A stretch of DNA of 64,000 nt, taken from Bacillota bacterium (GTDB lineage: Bacteria; Bacillota; UBA4882; UBA8346). This document shows positions 15,824-24,654 of the stretch, in pieces (within the stretch, counting starts at the first letter, position 1; every line of letters starts with the position of its first letter). Made by a program: the position numbers and the translations under genes. A model generated the notes under the pieces. It was not told the DNA's origin. It did not search any database and worked only from the letters and a program-made list of their open reading frames with translations. The stretch spans positions 22,960-86,959 of the forward strand of contig JAEZCE010000034.1 in assembly GCA_023429995.1 (NCBI GenBank). The letters are read 5' to 3'.

Positions 15824-17077
15824 ATGTCGGTTGCAATCCAAAGGGAATCTCAGGCTTTAAGTTTCGCGGAAGTGGTTTCCAAATATCCGGAAATCCCCCG
15901 TTTGACGATTTTGAAAATTGATATACACCGCCGAGGTGCTTATTATACCGAACGGGCGTTGCAGACCGTAAATCCCGAGCGGCACCAATTGGCGGGGACC
16001 CATATTTTCGGGACCCGGGACGGTATTTTGACCAACCGGCCGGAGGCTTTTATCCTGCGCGACGGCACTTCAGTATTGACTACGCCGACTCCCCTGGAAC
16101 AAGATCCCTATATTGTCGACGAGATCGATGGCAAGCTATGGGTGACGGATCACGGAACCCCTTTGGAAGAAATAGAATTTTGGACGAAACCCGATTTTTA
16201 TAACCAGAAAACCAGCAGTGGCATACCGATGAATCATGTGGCCAGCGCCAGGCCGCAACGGCTTTATCTGATGCCCAGCCGCTACTGCCATTTTTGGGGT
16301 GAAAACCGGGGCTGTCTTTTTTGTGATATTGTCAATAACCTTAAACAACAAAAATCTGAATTGGATCTGCCGCCGCGTTTGCAGCCACGGGACGTAGCCG
16401 AGACGGTGAAGGAGGCCTTGAAAGAACCGGGGCGCTTTACCGCGGTCTGTCTAACCTCGGGTTCGGATTTTCATGGGGCGGAGCCCTTCGATACCGAGGT
16501 GCAATATTATATCGATATTTTGCAGGCTATCGGCGAAAATTTTAAAACGAAGAAGTTTCCCAGTCAACTCATTGCTACTGCCTTTACCGAAAAACAATTG
16601 GAGCGTATCTATCAGGAAACCGGAATTTTAAGTTATACGCCTGATATTGAAGTGCTGAATGAGGAGCGTTTTAATTGGGCTTGTCCCGGAAAATCCAAGT
16701 GGGTGGGTTATCAGGAGTGGAAACGCCGCGCTATCCGGGCGGTGGATATTTTCGGCCGGGGCTATGTCAATACCTGTATTGTCGCCGGGGTGGAGCTGGC
16801 TAAACCCCATGGGTTTAAAAGTGAGGATCAGGCGTTGCAGGCCATATTGGAAGAAGCTGAGGAATTGGCTATGGCCGGTGTGGGCACGGTATTTGTGGTG
16901 TGGGTTCCCCGGCCCGGTTCGTACCTGGGGAAACAACGCAATGCATCGCTGGAATACTATGTTCGCTTAACCAAACAATTTCATGAATTACGCCAGAAAT
17001 ATAATTTGCCCATCGATCACGATGATTATCGCCGTTGCGGCAATCATCCCGATTCGGATTTGGCCAGGATGATTTAA
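15824..17077 (+). CDS. Radical SAM protein with CX8CX2C cluster motif (copy 1)
   Basis: 417-residue cytoplasmic protein. C155, C164 and C167 in SRYCHFWGENRGCLFCD would bind the [4Fe-4S]-SAM cluster, but the spacing is CX8CX2C rather than CX3CX2C. A TIM-barrel follows, with SGSDF resembling the GGE-type SAM-contact strand and later strands such as VNTCIVAGVELA and VFVVWVPRPGS. The N-terminal ~120 residues are a separate module (YPEIPRLTILKIDIHRRGA). A conserved CGNHxDSDLxR tail ends the protein. It is the last gene of the SBP-ATPase-permease-PNPOx operon. The paralogue encoded at 32893 has the same domain plan. Start chosen at ATG 15824 after AAGAGGA. Oxygen-independent processing of an imported sulfur compound is my inference. 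Confidence 0.8.
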   Translation: MSVAIQRESQALSFAEVVSKYPEIPRLTILKIDIHRRGAYYTERALQTVNPERHQLAGTHIFGTRDGILTNRPEAFILRDGTSVLTTPTPLEQDPYIVDEIDGKLWVTDHGTPLEEIEFWTKPDFYNQKTSSGIPMNHVASARPQRLYLMPSRYCHFWGENRGCLFCDIVNNLKQQKSELDLPPRLQPRDVAETVKEALKEPGRFTAVCLTSGSDFHGAEPFDTEVQYYIDILQAIGENFKTKKFPSQLIATAFTEKQLERIYQETGILSYTPDIEVLNEERFNWACPGKSKWVGYQEWKRRAIRAVDIFGRGYVNTCIVAGVELAKPHGFKSEDQALQAILEEAEELAMAGVGTVFVVWVPRPGSYLGKQRNASLEYYVRLTKQFHELRQKYNLPIDHDDYRRCGNHPDSDLARMI

Positions 17078-17268
17078 AACCCTGAAAAAACTGAATTTCA
17101 TAATATGTAAAGTATTTCGTATGAAAAATGTTCTTTGAATATTCACCCAAAAGTATCGTTGTGAATAATTTTTTTGGTTGACCCGGTAAACCGGAGGCTA
17201 ATATGGGTTTTATAAAGAAACTCCCAATATGCCTATGATTAATTCGCTTAAAGAAAGGAGCAAGCTTC

Positions 17269-18477
17269 ATGTCAGAAAATAATTATTATTTTACCTCGGA
17301 ATCCGTTACGGAAGGCCATCCCGATAAACTCGCCGATCAAATTTCTGATGGAATCTTAGATGCGATTATTACCCAAGACCCATTGGGGCGTGTAGCCGTG
17401 GAAACAAATGTGGCCACCGGGTTGGCGGTTATAACCGGCGAGATTTCGACCAACGCCAAAATTGAAGTCAGTGATGTGGTTCGAAAAGTCATTACCGATG
17501 TGGGATACACCAAATCAGAATACGGGATCGAAGCTGAAAATTGCGCGGTATTGGTGGCCCTTGACCAGCAATCCTCGGATATTGCCCAGGGTGTAAACCA
17601 GGCGGTAGAAGTTCGTACAGGGGAAAAGGGGGATAAGTGGGATATAACCGGGGCTGGAGATCAGGGAATGGTGTTTGGATACGCCACCGATGAAACTCCG
17701 GAATTTTTACCAACTCCGATTGCTTTGGCTCATCAATTGGCCAGACAATTGGCAATGGTTCGTAAAAATGGCCGTTTACCATATTTGCGGCCGGATGGAA
17801 AAACTCAGGTTACCATAGAATATAGCGGTTTAGAACCGATTCGGGTGGATACGGTGGTGGTATCGGCCCAACATGCTCCTGAAGTTGAATTGGAACAGAT
17901 TAAACGTGATATTGAAAAAGTAGTTATCCAGGAATCATTACCTGCTAAATACCTTGATCATCGAATCAGGCTTTTGGTCAATCCAACGGGGCGCTTTGTC
18001 ATTGGAGGACCGCATGGCGATTCCGGTTTAACCGGACGGAAAATTATCGTGGATACTTATGGCGGTTTCTCAAGGCATGGGGGTGGCGCTTTCTCGGGCA
18101 AAGACCCCACTAAGGTCGACCGCTCAGCAGCTTATGCCGCAAGGTATGTAGCGAAAAATGTTGTCGCTGCTGGTTTGGCCAAACGTTTGGAGATCCAAGT
18201 TGCTTATGCTATTGGGGTCGCCCGTCCGGTGTCGGTATTTGTTGATTCATTTGGAACCAGTAAGCTTTCCAACTTTGAGTTGAGCGCCTTGATTCAGAAA
18301 GTATTTGATTTAAGACCGGCGGCTATTATTGATTATTTGAATTTGCGCCGGCCTATTTATCGGCAGACTGCGGCCTACGGCCATTTTGGCCGGAATGATT
18401 TGGATCTGCCCTGGGAAAAGACGGATAAGGTGAACCTTTTGTTGGAACACACTTCTCAAAAGACGCAGGTTATATGA
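17269..18477 (+). CDS. metK: S-adenosylmethionine synthetase
   Basis: Makes SAM from methionine and ATP in the cytoplasm. Motifs: EGHPDK near the N-terminus, GAGDQGMVFGYA (ATP contact), GGPHGDSGLTGRK and GGAFSGKDPTKVDRS (phosphate-binding P-loop). 402 residues, full length. AAAGGAG ribosome site. I checked the 190-bp leader and see neither SAM riboswitch conserved cores nor a T-box. Its place next to radical SAM and siroheme genes, both SAM consumers, fits the sulfur theme. Confidence 0.97.
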   Translation: MSENNYYFTSESVTEGHPDKLADQISDGILDAIITQDPLGRVAVETNVATGLAVITGEISTNAKIEVSDVVRKVITDVGYTKSEYGIEAENCAVLVALDQQSSDIAQGVNQAVEVRTGEKGDKWDITGAGDQGMVFGYATDETPEFLPTPIALAHQLARQLAMVRKNGRLPYLRPDGKTQVTIEYSGLEPIRVDTVVVSAQHAPEVELEQIKRDIEKVVIQESLPAKYLDHRIRLLVNPTGRFVIGGPHGDSGLTGRKIIVDTYGGFSRHGGGAFSGKDPTKVDRSAAYAARYVAKNVVAAGLAKRLEIQVAYAIGVARPVSVFVDSFGTSKLSNFELSALIQKVFDLRPAAIIDYLNLRRPIYRQTAAYGHFGRNDLDLPWEKTDKVNLLLEHTSQKTQVI

Positions 18478-18539
18478 TTGAGTAAAATTTACCGATATGC
18501 TATTATCGATCTTAAATAAGCATTGGATAGGAAGAAATC

Positions 18540-19160
18540 ATGCCCGAGTTTATGCCCATTATGGTCGACTTGGAAGATTTACCCTGCTTGGTCGTAGGCG
18601 GTGGGAAAGTCGCTCGGCGTAAGGTAATTCAATTACTTCGCTTTAAGGCGGAAGTTACGGTGTGCGATACCAAGTTGGAGCCTGGTTTACAAAAACTCCA
18701 TACCAAAGGGTTGATTAACTGGAAACAAAAACATTTTTCCCTTTTTGACCTTTGGGGACAAAAATTAATCATTGCCGCCACGGATGATCCGCAAACAAAT
18801 CGTAATGTATGCCGGTTGGCTGTCAAGTTCGGTTTACTTTGTAATGCGGTAGATGATGCCCAAATTTCCGGTTTCATTTTTCCAGCCGTTCATAAACAGG
18901 GCCATTTGGTGTTATCTGTATCGACTCAGGGTTTATGCCCGTCACTTGCCCGCAAAGTTAAAAGAGAATTGGTCTTGCGATATGGAGTGAGTTATCGGGA
19001 TTTAGTTTTGAAGCTGAGAAACGTTCGTAAAAAGCTTAGCCGGATGGAACCGGATTTTCGGAAACGCAGGCGGATTTTGAACCGGCTCACCAATCTGGGC
19101 CCTGATGAGTTATTAAAGATTGAAGAGGATAAAGTGGAGGAGTGGATCCGGGATGGCTGA
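18540..19160 (+). CDS. Precorrin-2 dehydrogenase / sirohydrochlorin ferrochelatase (Met8/SirC type)
   Basis: Residues 1-115 are an NAD-binding fold (CLVVGGGKVARRKV) and include the NAVDD segment containing the catalytic Asp of this family. The C-terminal ~90 residues are the basic helical dimerisation/chelatase part. It converts precorrin-2 to sirohydrochlorin and may insert iron, making siroheme for the sulfite reductase encoded at 43589. The next gene, hemA, starts within its last 8 bases, so the two are translationally coupled. Confidence 0.88.
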   Translation: MPEFMPIMVDLEDLPCLVVGGGKVARRKVIQLLRFKAEVTVCDTKLEPGLQKLHTKGLINWKQKHFSLFDLWGQKLIIAATDDPQTNRNVCRLAVKFGLLCNAVDDAQISGFIFPAVHKQGHLVLSVSTQGLCPSLARKVKRELVLRYGVSYRDLVLKLRNVRKKLSRMEPDFRKRRRILNRLTNLGPDELLKIEEDKVEEWIRDG

Positions 19161-20169
19161 AAATGAGAGTTTGCAAATGATTGGAATTGATTTTCATTCG
19201 GCGCCTCCTGAATACCGTAAATTATTTCATCTGACTTTCAATCAACTTACTGAGGTATATCAGCAAGATTTATTTCCTGCTGAAACCCTCATTCTTTCAA
19301 CTTGCAACCGGACGGAGTTCTATTTTTACGCAGACCGGTCGCTTTCTTTTTATTGGGAGCTTTTAAAGGTTTTCACCGATCAGCAATCCGTAAAAGGGGA
19401 ATTTTTTTATCAATATAGTGGACAAGAGGTTATATTCCATTTGCTAGAGATCTCTACCGGGATACAATCCATGATTATTGGTGAAACGGAGATTTTAGGC
19501 CAGATCGCCGATGCTTGTGAAATAGCCGGAAAGCTTGGGAAGGAAACGCCCATCTTGAGTTCGCTGTTTAAAAAGGTATTACAGTTTGCCCGTCGTATCC
19601 GGGTGCAGTCCGGAATCGGCAAGCATAGTACCTCCCTGACAACATTGCTGATGAAGGAACTGAAGACCTATTTTGACAACCTTGCTCAGCGGCGGGTTTT
19701 AGTTTTAGGGAATGGTGAAATTGCCCAAAAAACAATTCAAGTCCTGTTATACAATGGACTACCAACCACGATGCTTACCAGAAAAAGGCTGGCGAAGCCA
19801 TTGGATATTGTTGGAGATTTAACCCCTGTTTATGGATATGAGAATTTAGCGCGACTCATGATGGCGAATGAAGTTATCATTGCAGCAACATCAGCTCCCC
19901 ATTTACTCATTAAGGAGGAACATCGACCTCTTCTTTCCGATAAGCTTCTGATTGACTTTTCTTTCCCGCGCAATATCGATCCGAAGCTTTGCCAAAACGG
20001 TAATCATCTTTGGGATCTGGATTATTTTGGAGCGATATCCCGCCGGAATTCACAGTTGGAACAGTTGGCGGTCATGAAGGCGAAGGCTTTATGCCAACAA
20101 GCGTCTGGGAAGATATACTTGCGATTTTTCAGTATTGAAAGTTCCCAATCCAAGACATTGATTTCTTAA
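19153..20169 (+). CDS. hemA: Glutamyl-tRNA reductase (short form)
   Basis: Reduces glutamyl-tRNA to glutamate-1-semialdehyde, the entry to tetrapyrroles. STCNRTE holds the catalytic Cys; GETEILGQ and the ARRIRVQSGIGKHSTSL segment are substrate-binding; VLVLGNGEIAQKT is the NADPH Rossmann motif. Length 338 against about 420-450 for typical HemA: the C-terminal helical dimerisation domain is essentially missing, as if cut after the NADPH domain. ATG 19153 after GTGGAGGAG. A decayed hemL follows, so the locus was probably once longer. Confidence 0.88.
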   Translation: MAENESLQMIGIDFHSAPPEYRKLFHLTFNQLTEVYQQDLFPAETLILSTCNRTEFYFYADRSLSFYWELLKVFTDQQSVKGEFFYQYSGQEVIFHLLEISTGIQSMIIGETEILGQIADACEIAGKLGKETPILSSLFKKVLQFARRIRVQSGIGKHSTSLTTLLMKELKTYFDNLAQRRVLVLGNGEIAQKTIQVLLYNGLPTTMLTRKRLAKPLDIVGDLTPVYGYENLARLMMANEVIIAATSAPHLLIKEEHRPLLSDKLLIDFSFPRNIDPKLCQNGNHLWDLDYFGAISRRNSQLEQLAVMKAKALCQQASGKIYLRFFSIESSQSKTLIS

Positions 20170-20269
20170 ATTTAAGGAGGCCTGAAGATTGCCAGTATTG
20201 TGCGACGTTTGATTCAGTTAAGAAACAAAAACCTACTGCTACTCAAGTTCTGGCAGAACGGGCCTTTTT

Positions 20270-20700
20270 GCGGAAAATGATGGTAACTGTAAAACGGCTG
20301 CCGGTGTTTATATGATCATGGAAATGATCTCACCATTGGGTCCGGTCTATCAGGCTGGCACCCTTTCAGGAAATCCGGTGGCGGTCACGGCAGGAATGGA
20401 ACCATTCAACTTCTGAAGTAAGGCAATGTTTATGGTCAATTGCAGAGGAAGGAAGATTATTTGCGGAACGGATTGCGGAAGATTGTCCAATCGAAGGGTG
20501 TGAAGCTGCAGATTACCGGGGTGTTTTTTAGCGAGGAGATTGTGGATTGTTGTGAAAAAGTATTAAAAGCAAGCGAGGAATGGTATAAAAATTTTTTCCG
20601 TGCCAATTTGTGAAGAGGAATTTTACTTCCACCATCCCCTTTTGAAACGATTTTTATTTCAACCGCTCATACCTTAGGGGATTTGGATGGGACATTGGAG
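20270..20700 (+). pseudogene. Degraded glutamate-1-semialdehyde aminotransferase (hemL)
   Basis: No intact frame, but fragments read unmistakably as HemL: MEMISPLGPVYQAGTLSGNP then VAVTAGM (about 20319-20400), and near 20612-20695 RGILLPPSPFETIFISTAHT followed by LGDLDGTLE, matching the GVYLPPSxFEAxFxSxAHTxxDI tail. Stops and frameshifts separate them, and the N-terminal two thirds including the PLP lysine are gone. It sits directly after hemA, where hemL is often found. The region 20170-20270 may be older debris of the same locus. Confidence 0.75.
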
Positions 20701-20926
20701 ATTTGGGACAGAGTATTGAGGATTTAATTATGGTATAATAATATCAACTTGTTTTAAAGATATCTATGGATAAACATTTTTACCCACATTAATGCAGGAT
20801 GTGGGCAAATTTTCCATTAAATTATTAGTAAATAGATAGAAATACTTTAAAATTGTTTTGGACGCGATGAAGAGGAATCTGCGGATCTCCTTATTTTAGT
20901 TCATTATGCGACATAGGAGGCCTGAA

Positions 20927-21748
20927 ATGTCCACCATTGAACCTGAATTGTTGACTTATTACGATAAAGAACTATTGTCTTTAAATCAAGTCGAATTGAT
21001 ATATCAATCCCAATCGAATACTTTAGCTCTGAAAGATATTAATCTTCAGATCTTTGAGGGAGAATTTGTTTGTATACTCGGGCCTTCCGGTTGTGGCAAA
21101 AGTACTTTGTTACAAATTATTGCCGGTTTTATCCCGCCCACTGGTGGATCCATTACAATGGACGGGGAATCGATCAAAGGCCCCGATTGGCACCGGGGTG
21201 TTGTCTTTCAGCAACCGGCGCTTTATCCATGGTTAAACGTAGAGGATAATATCAAATTCGGCTTAAAAATGAGAAAGGTTCCGGAAAAAGAAAGTCAGAT
21301 TGCGGTTGAGTTCTATCTGAAAAAAGTAGGTTTGTTTGAATTCCGCAAGCATAAAATTTATGAATTATCCGGCGGAATGAAACAACGGGTGGCGATCGCC
21401 CGGGTATTGGCGAATAATCCACGAGTATTATTAATGGATGAACCTTTCGGGGCGCTGGATGCTTTAACCCGGGAGCAAATGCAGAATTTGTTGCGGAATA
21501 TTTGGTGGGAAACCAATAAGACCCTTTTTTTCATCACACACGATGTAGATGAAGCATTGGCCTTGGGTACGCGGGTATTGGTAATGTCAAAAAGGCCTGG
21601 AAGAATCATTAAAGAATTGAAGACGACCTTCACCAATTCCATTACCGGTGAGAGTGGAAACCGGACCCGTTATACCAAAGAATTTCAGGAATACCGGGAA
21701 GAGATCCTCAATCTCATTAATAACCCGGATCCGAATTATGTTATTTAA
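20927..21748 (+). CDS. ABC transporter ATPase, SsuB/TauB type (orphan)
   Basis: 273 residues. Walker A GPSGCGKST, Q-loop VVFQQPALYPW, signature LSGGMKQR, Walker B VLLMDEPFGALD, FITHDVDEA. ATG 20927 follows AGGAGG. No permease or binding protein adjoins it; the nearest partners lacking an ATPase are the permease and binding protein at 26039-27912, with four genes between. I infer that it energises that importer. Confidence 0.9.
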   Translation: MSTIEPELLTYYDKELLSLNQVELIYQSQSNTLALKDINLQIFEGEFVCILGPSGCGKSTLLQIIAGFIPPTGGSITMDGESIKGPDWHRGVVFQQPALYPWLNVEDNIKFGLKMRKVPEKESQIAVEFYLKKVGLFEFRKHKIYELSGGMKQRVAIARVLANNPRVLLMDEPFGALDALTREQMQNLLRNIWWETNKTLFFITHDVDEALALGTRVLVMSKRPGRIIKELKTTFTNSITGESGNRTRYTKEFQEYREEILNLINNPDPNYVI

Positions 21749-21772
21749 TATACATCGAAAAATATATTCATC

Positions 21773-22105
21773 TTGTTGGAAGTGAAAAAATTGCAATGGT
21801 TATATCTATTATTCGCTATATTGTTTGAAGTGGCCGGCACTACATCGATGAAATTTTCCAAAGGTTTTGAGCGATGGATTCCGTCGGTGTTGATGTTTGT
21901 TTTCTATCTGCTTTGTTTCACTTTTCTGAACTATGCACTAAAAAAAATCGACATCAGTGTAGCTTATGCTATTTGGTCCGGTCTTGGAATTATTTTAATC
22001 TCTACCATTGGGATACTTTATTTTCATGAAACCGTGGATTTTTTAAAAATCGGTTGCATTGTTCTAATTATTATTGGTGTTGTCGGCTTAAAAATCTTAC
22101 AATAA
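21773..22105 (+). CDS. Small multidrug resistance (SMR) family transporter
   Basis: 110 residues, four hydrophobic helices. The conserved membrane glutamate lies in LLFAILFEVAGTTSMKFSKGF, the EmrE/SugE hallmark; AYAIWSGLG and GCIVLIIIGVVGLKIL are further family motifs. A proton-coupled exporter of cations or guanidinium-type compounds. The start is uncertain: TTG 21773, GTG 21782 and TTG 21791 are all possible and no ATG fits. Four genes of mixed function separate the transporter parts here. Confidence 0.85.
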   Translation: MLEVKKLQWLYLLFAILFEVAGTTSMKFSKGFERWIPSVLMFVFYLLCFTFLNYALKKIDISVAYAIWSGLGIILISTIGILYFHETVDFLKIGCIVLIIIGVVGLKILQ

Positions 22106-22166
22106 ACAGCTTTTGTATTTTGACACCAGAAAGGTATCATTTATAGGGGATATAAAAAACCCTTAT

Positions 22167-22195
22167 TTAACTTTCATTTTGTTTGGTTCTATAAT
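22167..22195 (+). promoter_or_regulatory. Promoter of the phosphodiesterase gene
   Basis: TTAACT (22167-22172), 17 bp, TATAAT (22190-22195), about 33 bp before the start codon. Confidence 0.5.
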
Positions 22196-22227
22196 GATCC
22201 TATGAGTTAACAAAAGGAGATAAAGAT

Positions 22228-24219
22228 ATGAGTTATAGTTACCAAACATCTAAAAAGGTTATGATGATTGGACTCGACGGAGCGGATCCGCTAGTAATTC
22301 AGAAGTATATCAGTCAAGGTAAATTACCTAATTTCCAAAAAATGATTTCAGCGGGGGCCACCACGCCTGCGCTGGCTATGCAAGGCGTTTTACCGGCCAT
22401 TACCCCGCCCAATTGGGCCACCTTAGCGACCGGCGCTTGGCCCAATACCCATGGAATCACCTGCTTTTGGAATCACAGTGTAGGCAACCCCCTTGATGAA
22501 TTGGATTATGGCTGGAATTCCGATTTATTAAAAGCTGAAACCATCTGGGAAGCTTTCGAAAAAGCAGGTAAGAAAAGCATTTTATTTAATTATCCGACCG
22601 CCTGGCCGCCTAAAACAAGGAATGGGATTTATATTGACGGTACCAGCATTTACACTAACTTACGGGGTTATATTGACTACGAAAAAGTCTACGAATGTAC
22701 GGAAGGGGATTTTCCGATTCAAGAAATTCCCCATGTTATCAATAACAGCGGCACAGATTGCCGGGTTGAATGTGATATCAGTTCCATCAAGGCTGAAATC
22801 AGTAAAGGGGATTATGAAGGGTATGGTTATACTAAGCCCGGTTTAGTGACGTCGGTTGAGGACGGAGAACTTTCGGCGGATATTCCTAGTGCAGATCAAG
22901 TAAAAACGCCAATAAAACAGGCTTTGGGATGGAAATCAGCTCCCGATGGGGCAAAAGAAGTCGTTTTGCCAGTAAATAATGGGCGAACAAGACGTTTTGG
23001 GCTCCTGATAGCCGAAGATGGGCGTACATATAATAAAATTCAAATTTATCTCAGCCGCCAACATGAAAAGCCTATTGGCGAAGGGCGAATCGGCGAATGG
23101 AGCCAATGGATTTACGATCAATTCAATGTGGACGGTAAAACGACTGCAGTCGCTTATAAAATTAGAGTCATCAACTTAGCACCCGATGGTAGTCGCCTAA
23201 AATTTTATTATTCGTTTGTCCTGGATCTGGAGGGGGAGAAATACTTTTATCCTACGGATATAGGCAAAGAATTGTATCAGAAAATCGGGCCAATGTTGCA
23301 ACCGGTTAACTATGATCGTCTCAACCCTGTCGCCGACAAAATTTTGGTGGAATCCATTTCCGAAATGTACGATTGGCACGTTAGAGCTTTTCGCTATTTG
23401 ATTCAAAACAAAGAGTGGGATTTGTTTTATACCCATCTCCACGGTATCGATATGTTTAATCATTTTTATCTGGATTATACTTTCCCGGAAAGAACCAATG
23501 ATTATCAGCGTTATCAAGAGCTGATCGAAAAGATTTATCAGATTAGCGATGATTTTATTGGTGAAATGCTGAAATTGCTAGATAAACGGGAAACTTTGTT
23601 GGTTGTCTCGGATCATGCGGGCGTTGGAAAGAACCCGGCCACAGAGCATCCTCTAATCGGTGATATGTGGGGAATTAATGTGGGAATCATGAAAGAATTG
23701 GGTTATACCAAGGTAAAGGATGAAAATGGAGAACCGGTTATTGACTGGGACCGTACAACCGCTATCGCCCAGCGAGCGACCTTTATTTATGTTAATTTGA
23801 AAGGCCGGGATCCGCAGGGCATTGTTGAACCGGAAGATTATGATAGGTTAGTTTCCAAAATTATCGATGATCTTTATAATTATCGGGATCCAAAAACCGG
23901 TCGTCGCATTATCAGCTTCGCCTTGAATTGTAATGATATGGAAGTACTGGGGCTTGGGGGGCCTTCTTGCGGGGATATTTTCTATATATTGGAGCCCGAT
24001 TTTACCCGTTGCCATGGTAATGGTTTAAGTAATCACCAATTGCGTGATCATTCTATGAAAGCTTTATTGATGATGGCCGGGAGCGGAGTCAAAAAAGGAG
24101 TAAAGCTTTCACGAAAAGTCAGGATGGTGGATGTTGTTCCGACAATTTGCCATTTGGCAGGGGTGAGAATGCCTGAGAATGTCGAGGGTGGAGTCATTTA
24201 TCAGGCATTGGAAAATTAA
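22228..24219 (+). CDS. Alkaline phosphatase superfamily protein, nucleotide pyrophosphatase/phosphodiesterase type
   Basis: 663-residue metal-dependent hydrolase without signal peptide. Metal-binding D17 (IGLDGADP), probable threonine nucleophile T59 (AITPPNWATLATGAWPNTHG, the NPP pattern), a mid-protein THLHGIDMFNHF metal site, SDHAG near residue 470 and a C-terminal LRDHSMK/MAGSGVKKG segment. A large insertion (about 110-330) separates the two halves. Thr rather than the Cys/Ser-x-P-x-R of sulfatases argues for phosphodiester or nucleotide substrates. A thioredoxin-like gene overlaps its stop by 1 bp. Confidence 0.78.
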   Translation: MSYSYQTSKKVMMIGLDGADPLVIQKYISQGKLPNFQKMISAGATTPALAMQGVLPAITPPNWATLATGAWPNTHGITCFWNHSVGNPLDELDYGWNSDLLKAETIWEAFEKAGKKSILFNYPTAWPPKTRNGIYIDGTSIYTNLRGYIDYEKVYECTEGDFPIQEIPHVINNSGTDCRVECDISSIKAEISKGDYEGYGYTKPGLVTSVEDGELSADIPSADQVKTPIKQALGWKSAPDGAKEVVLPVNNGRTRRFGLLIAEDGRTYNKIQIYLSRQHEKPIGEGRIGEWSQWIYDQFNVDGKTTAVAYKIRVINLAPDGSRLKFYYSFVLDLEGEKYFYPTDIGKELYQKIGPMLQPVNYDRLNPVADKILVESISEMYDWHVRAFRYLIQNKEWDLFYTHLHGIDMFNHFYLDYTFPERTNDYQRYQELIEKIYQISDDFIGEMLKLLDKRETLLVVSDHAGVGKNPATEHPLIGDMWGINVGIMKELGYTKVKDENGEPVIDWDRTTAIAQRATFIYVNLKGRDPQGIVEPEDYDRLVSKIIDDLYNYRDPKTGRRIISFALNCNDMEVLGLGGPSCGDIFYILEPDFTRCHGNGLSNHQLRDHSMKALLMMAGSGVKKGVKLSRKVRMVDVVPTICHLAGVRMPENVEGGVIYQALEN

Positions 24220-24590
24220 TGGCCATGGTGGAACGGATGGAGAAGTTATCATTATCCCCCCTGAATGAAACCGAATTTGACAAACATACTTTTGATAGCT
24301 ATTTGCCCAGTTTGGTTTTTTTTGGAACCCGGCAATGTTCTGTATGTAAGGAGCAAATGCCGATTATAGAGAATATTGCCTTTGAATATCGGAACCGTTT
24401 TCATATCTATTGGGTTGATGTGGAGAAATACCCAGGTCTATTTCAGCGTTTCAGGCTCCAGGGCATACCCAACATGTTAATTTTCGATCAGGGCGAAGTG
24501 AAGGAACGGATTCGCGGGTTGAACTCTGAAGAGACCTTGGAACAAATTATGGATCAAATTTTAATGATTCATTCGGATATCCTTCGTTGA
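24219..24590 (+). CDS. Thioredoxin-fold protein with CxxC
   Basis: 123 residues, thioredoxin fold with active-site CSVC (FFGTRQCSVCKEQMPIIENIA), cis-Pro in GIPNMLIF. No signal peptide, so cytoplasmic; about 25 residues precede the first strand. Likely a disulfide reductant. The TAATG overlap with the upstream phosphodiesterase gene implies coupled translation and possibly shared function. Confidence 0.85.
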   Translation: MAMVERMEKLSLSPLNETEFDKHTFDSYLPSLVFFGTRQCSVCKEQMPIIENIAFEYRNRFHIYWVDVEKYPGLFQRFRLQGIPNMLIFDQGEVKERIRGLNSEETLEQIMDQILMIHSDILR

Positions 24591-24654
24591 TTTAAGTAGT
24601 GGTCATATGATTCCTAAAGATTGGGGTTATCCCATTGATGGCGGGAGTAATTTC

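Noticed and set aside
17078..17268. SAM riboswitch or T-box in the metK leader
   Set aside because: Searched by eye for the conserved cores and a terminator; neither is present.
22228..24219. Sulfatase, which would suit the sulfur context
   Set aside because: The nucleophile region has Thr in an NPP-like pattern and no C/S-x-P-x-R motif.
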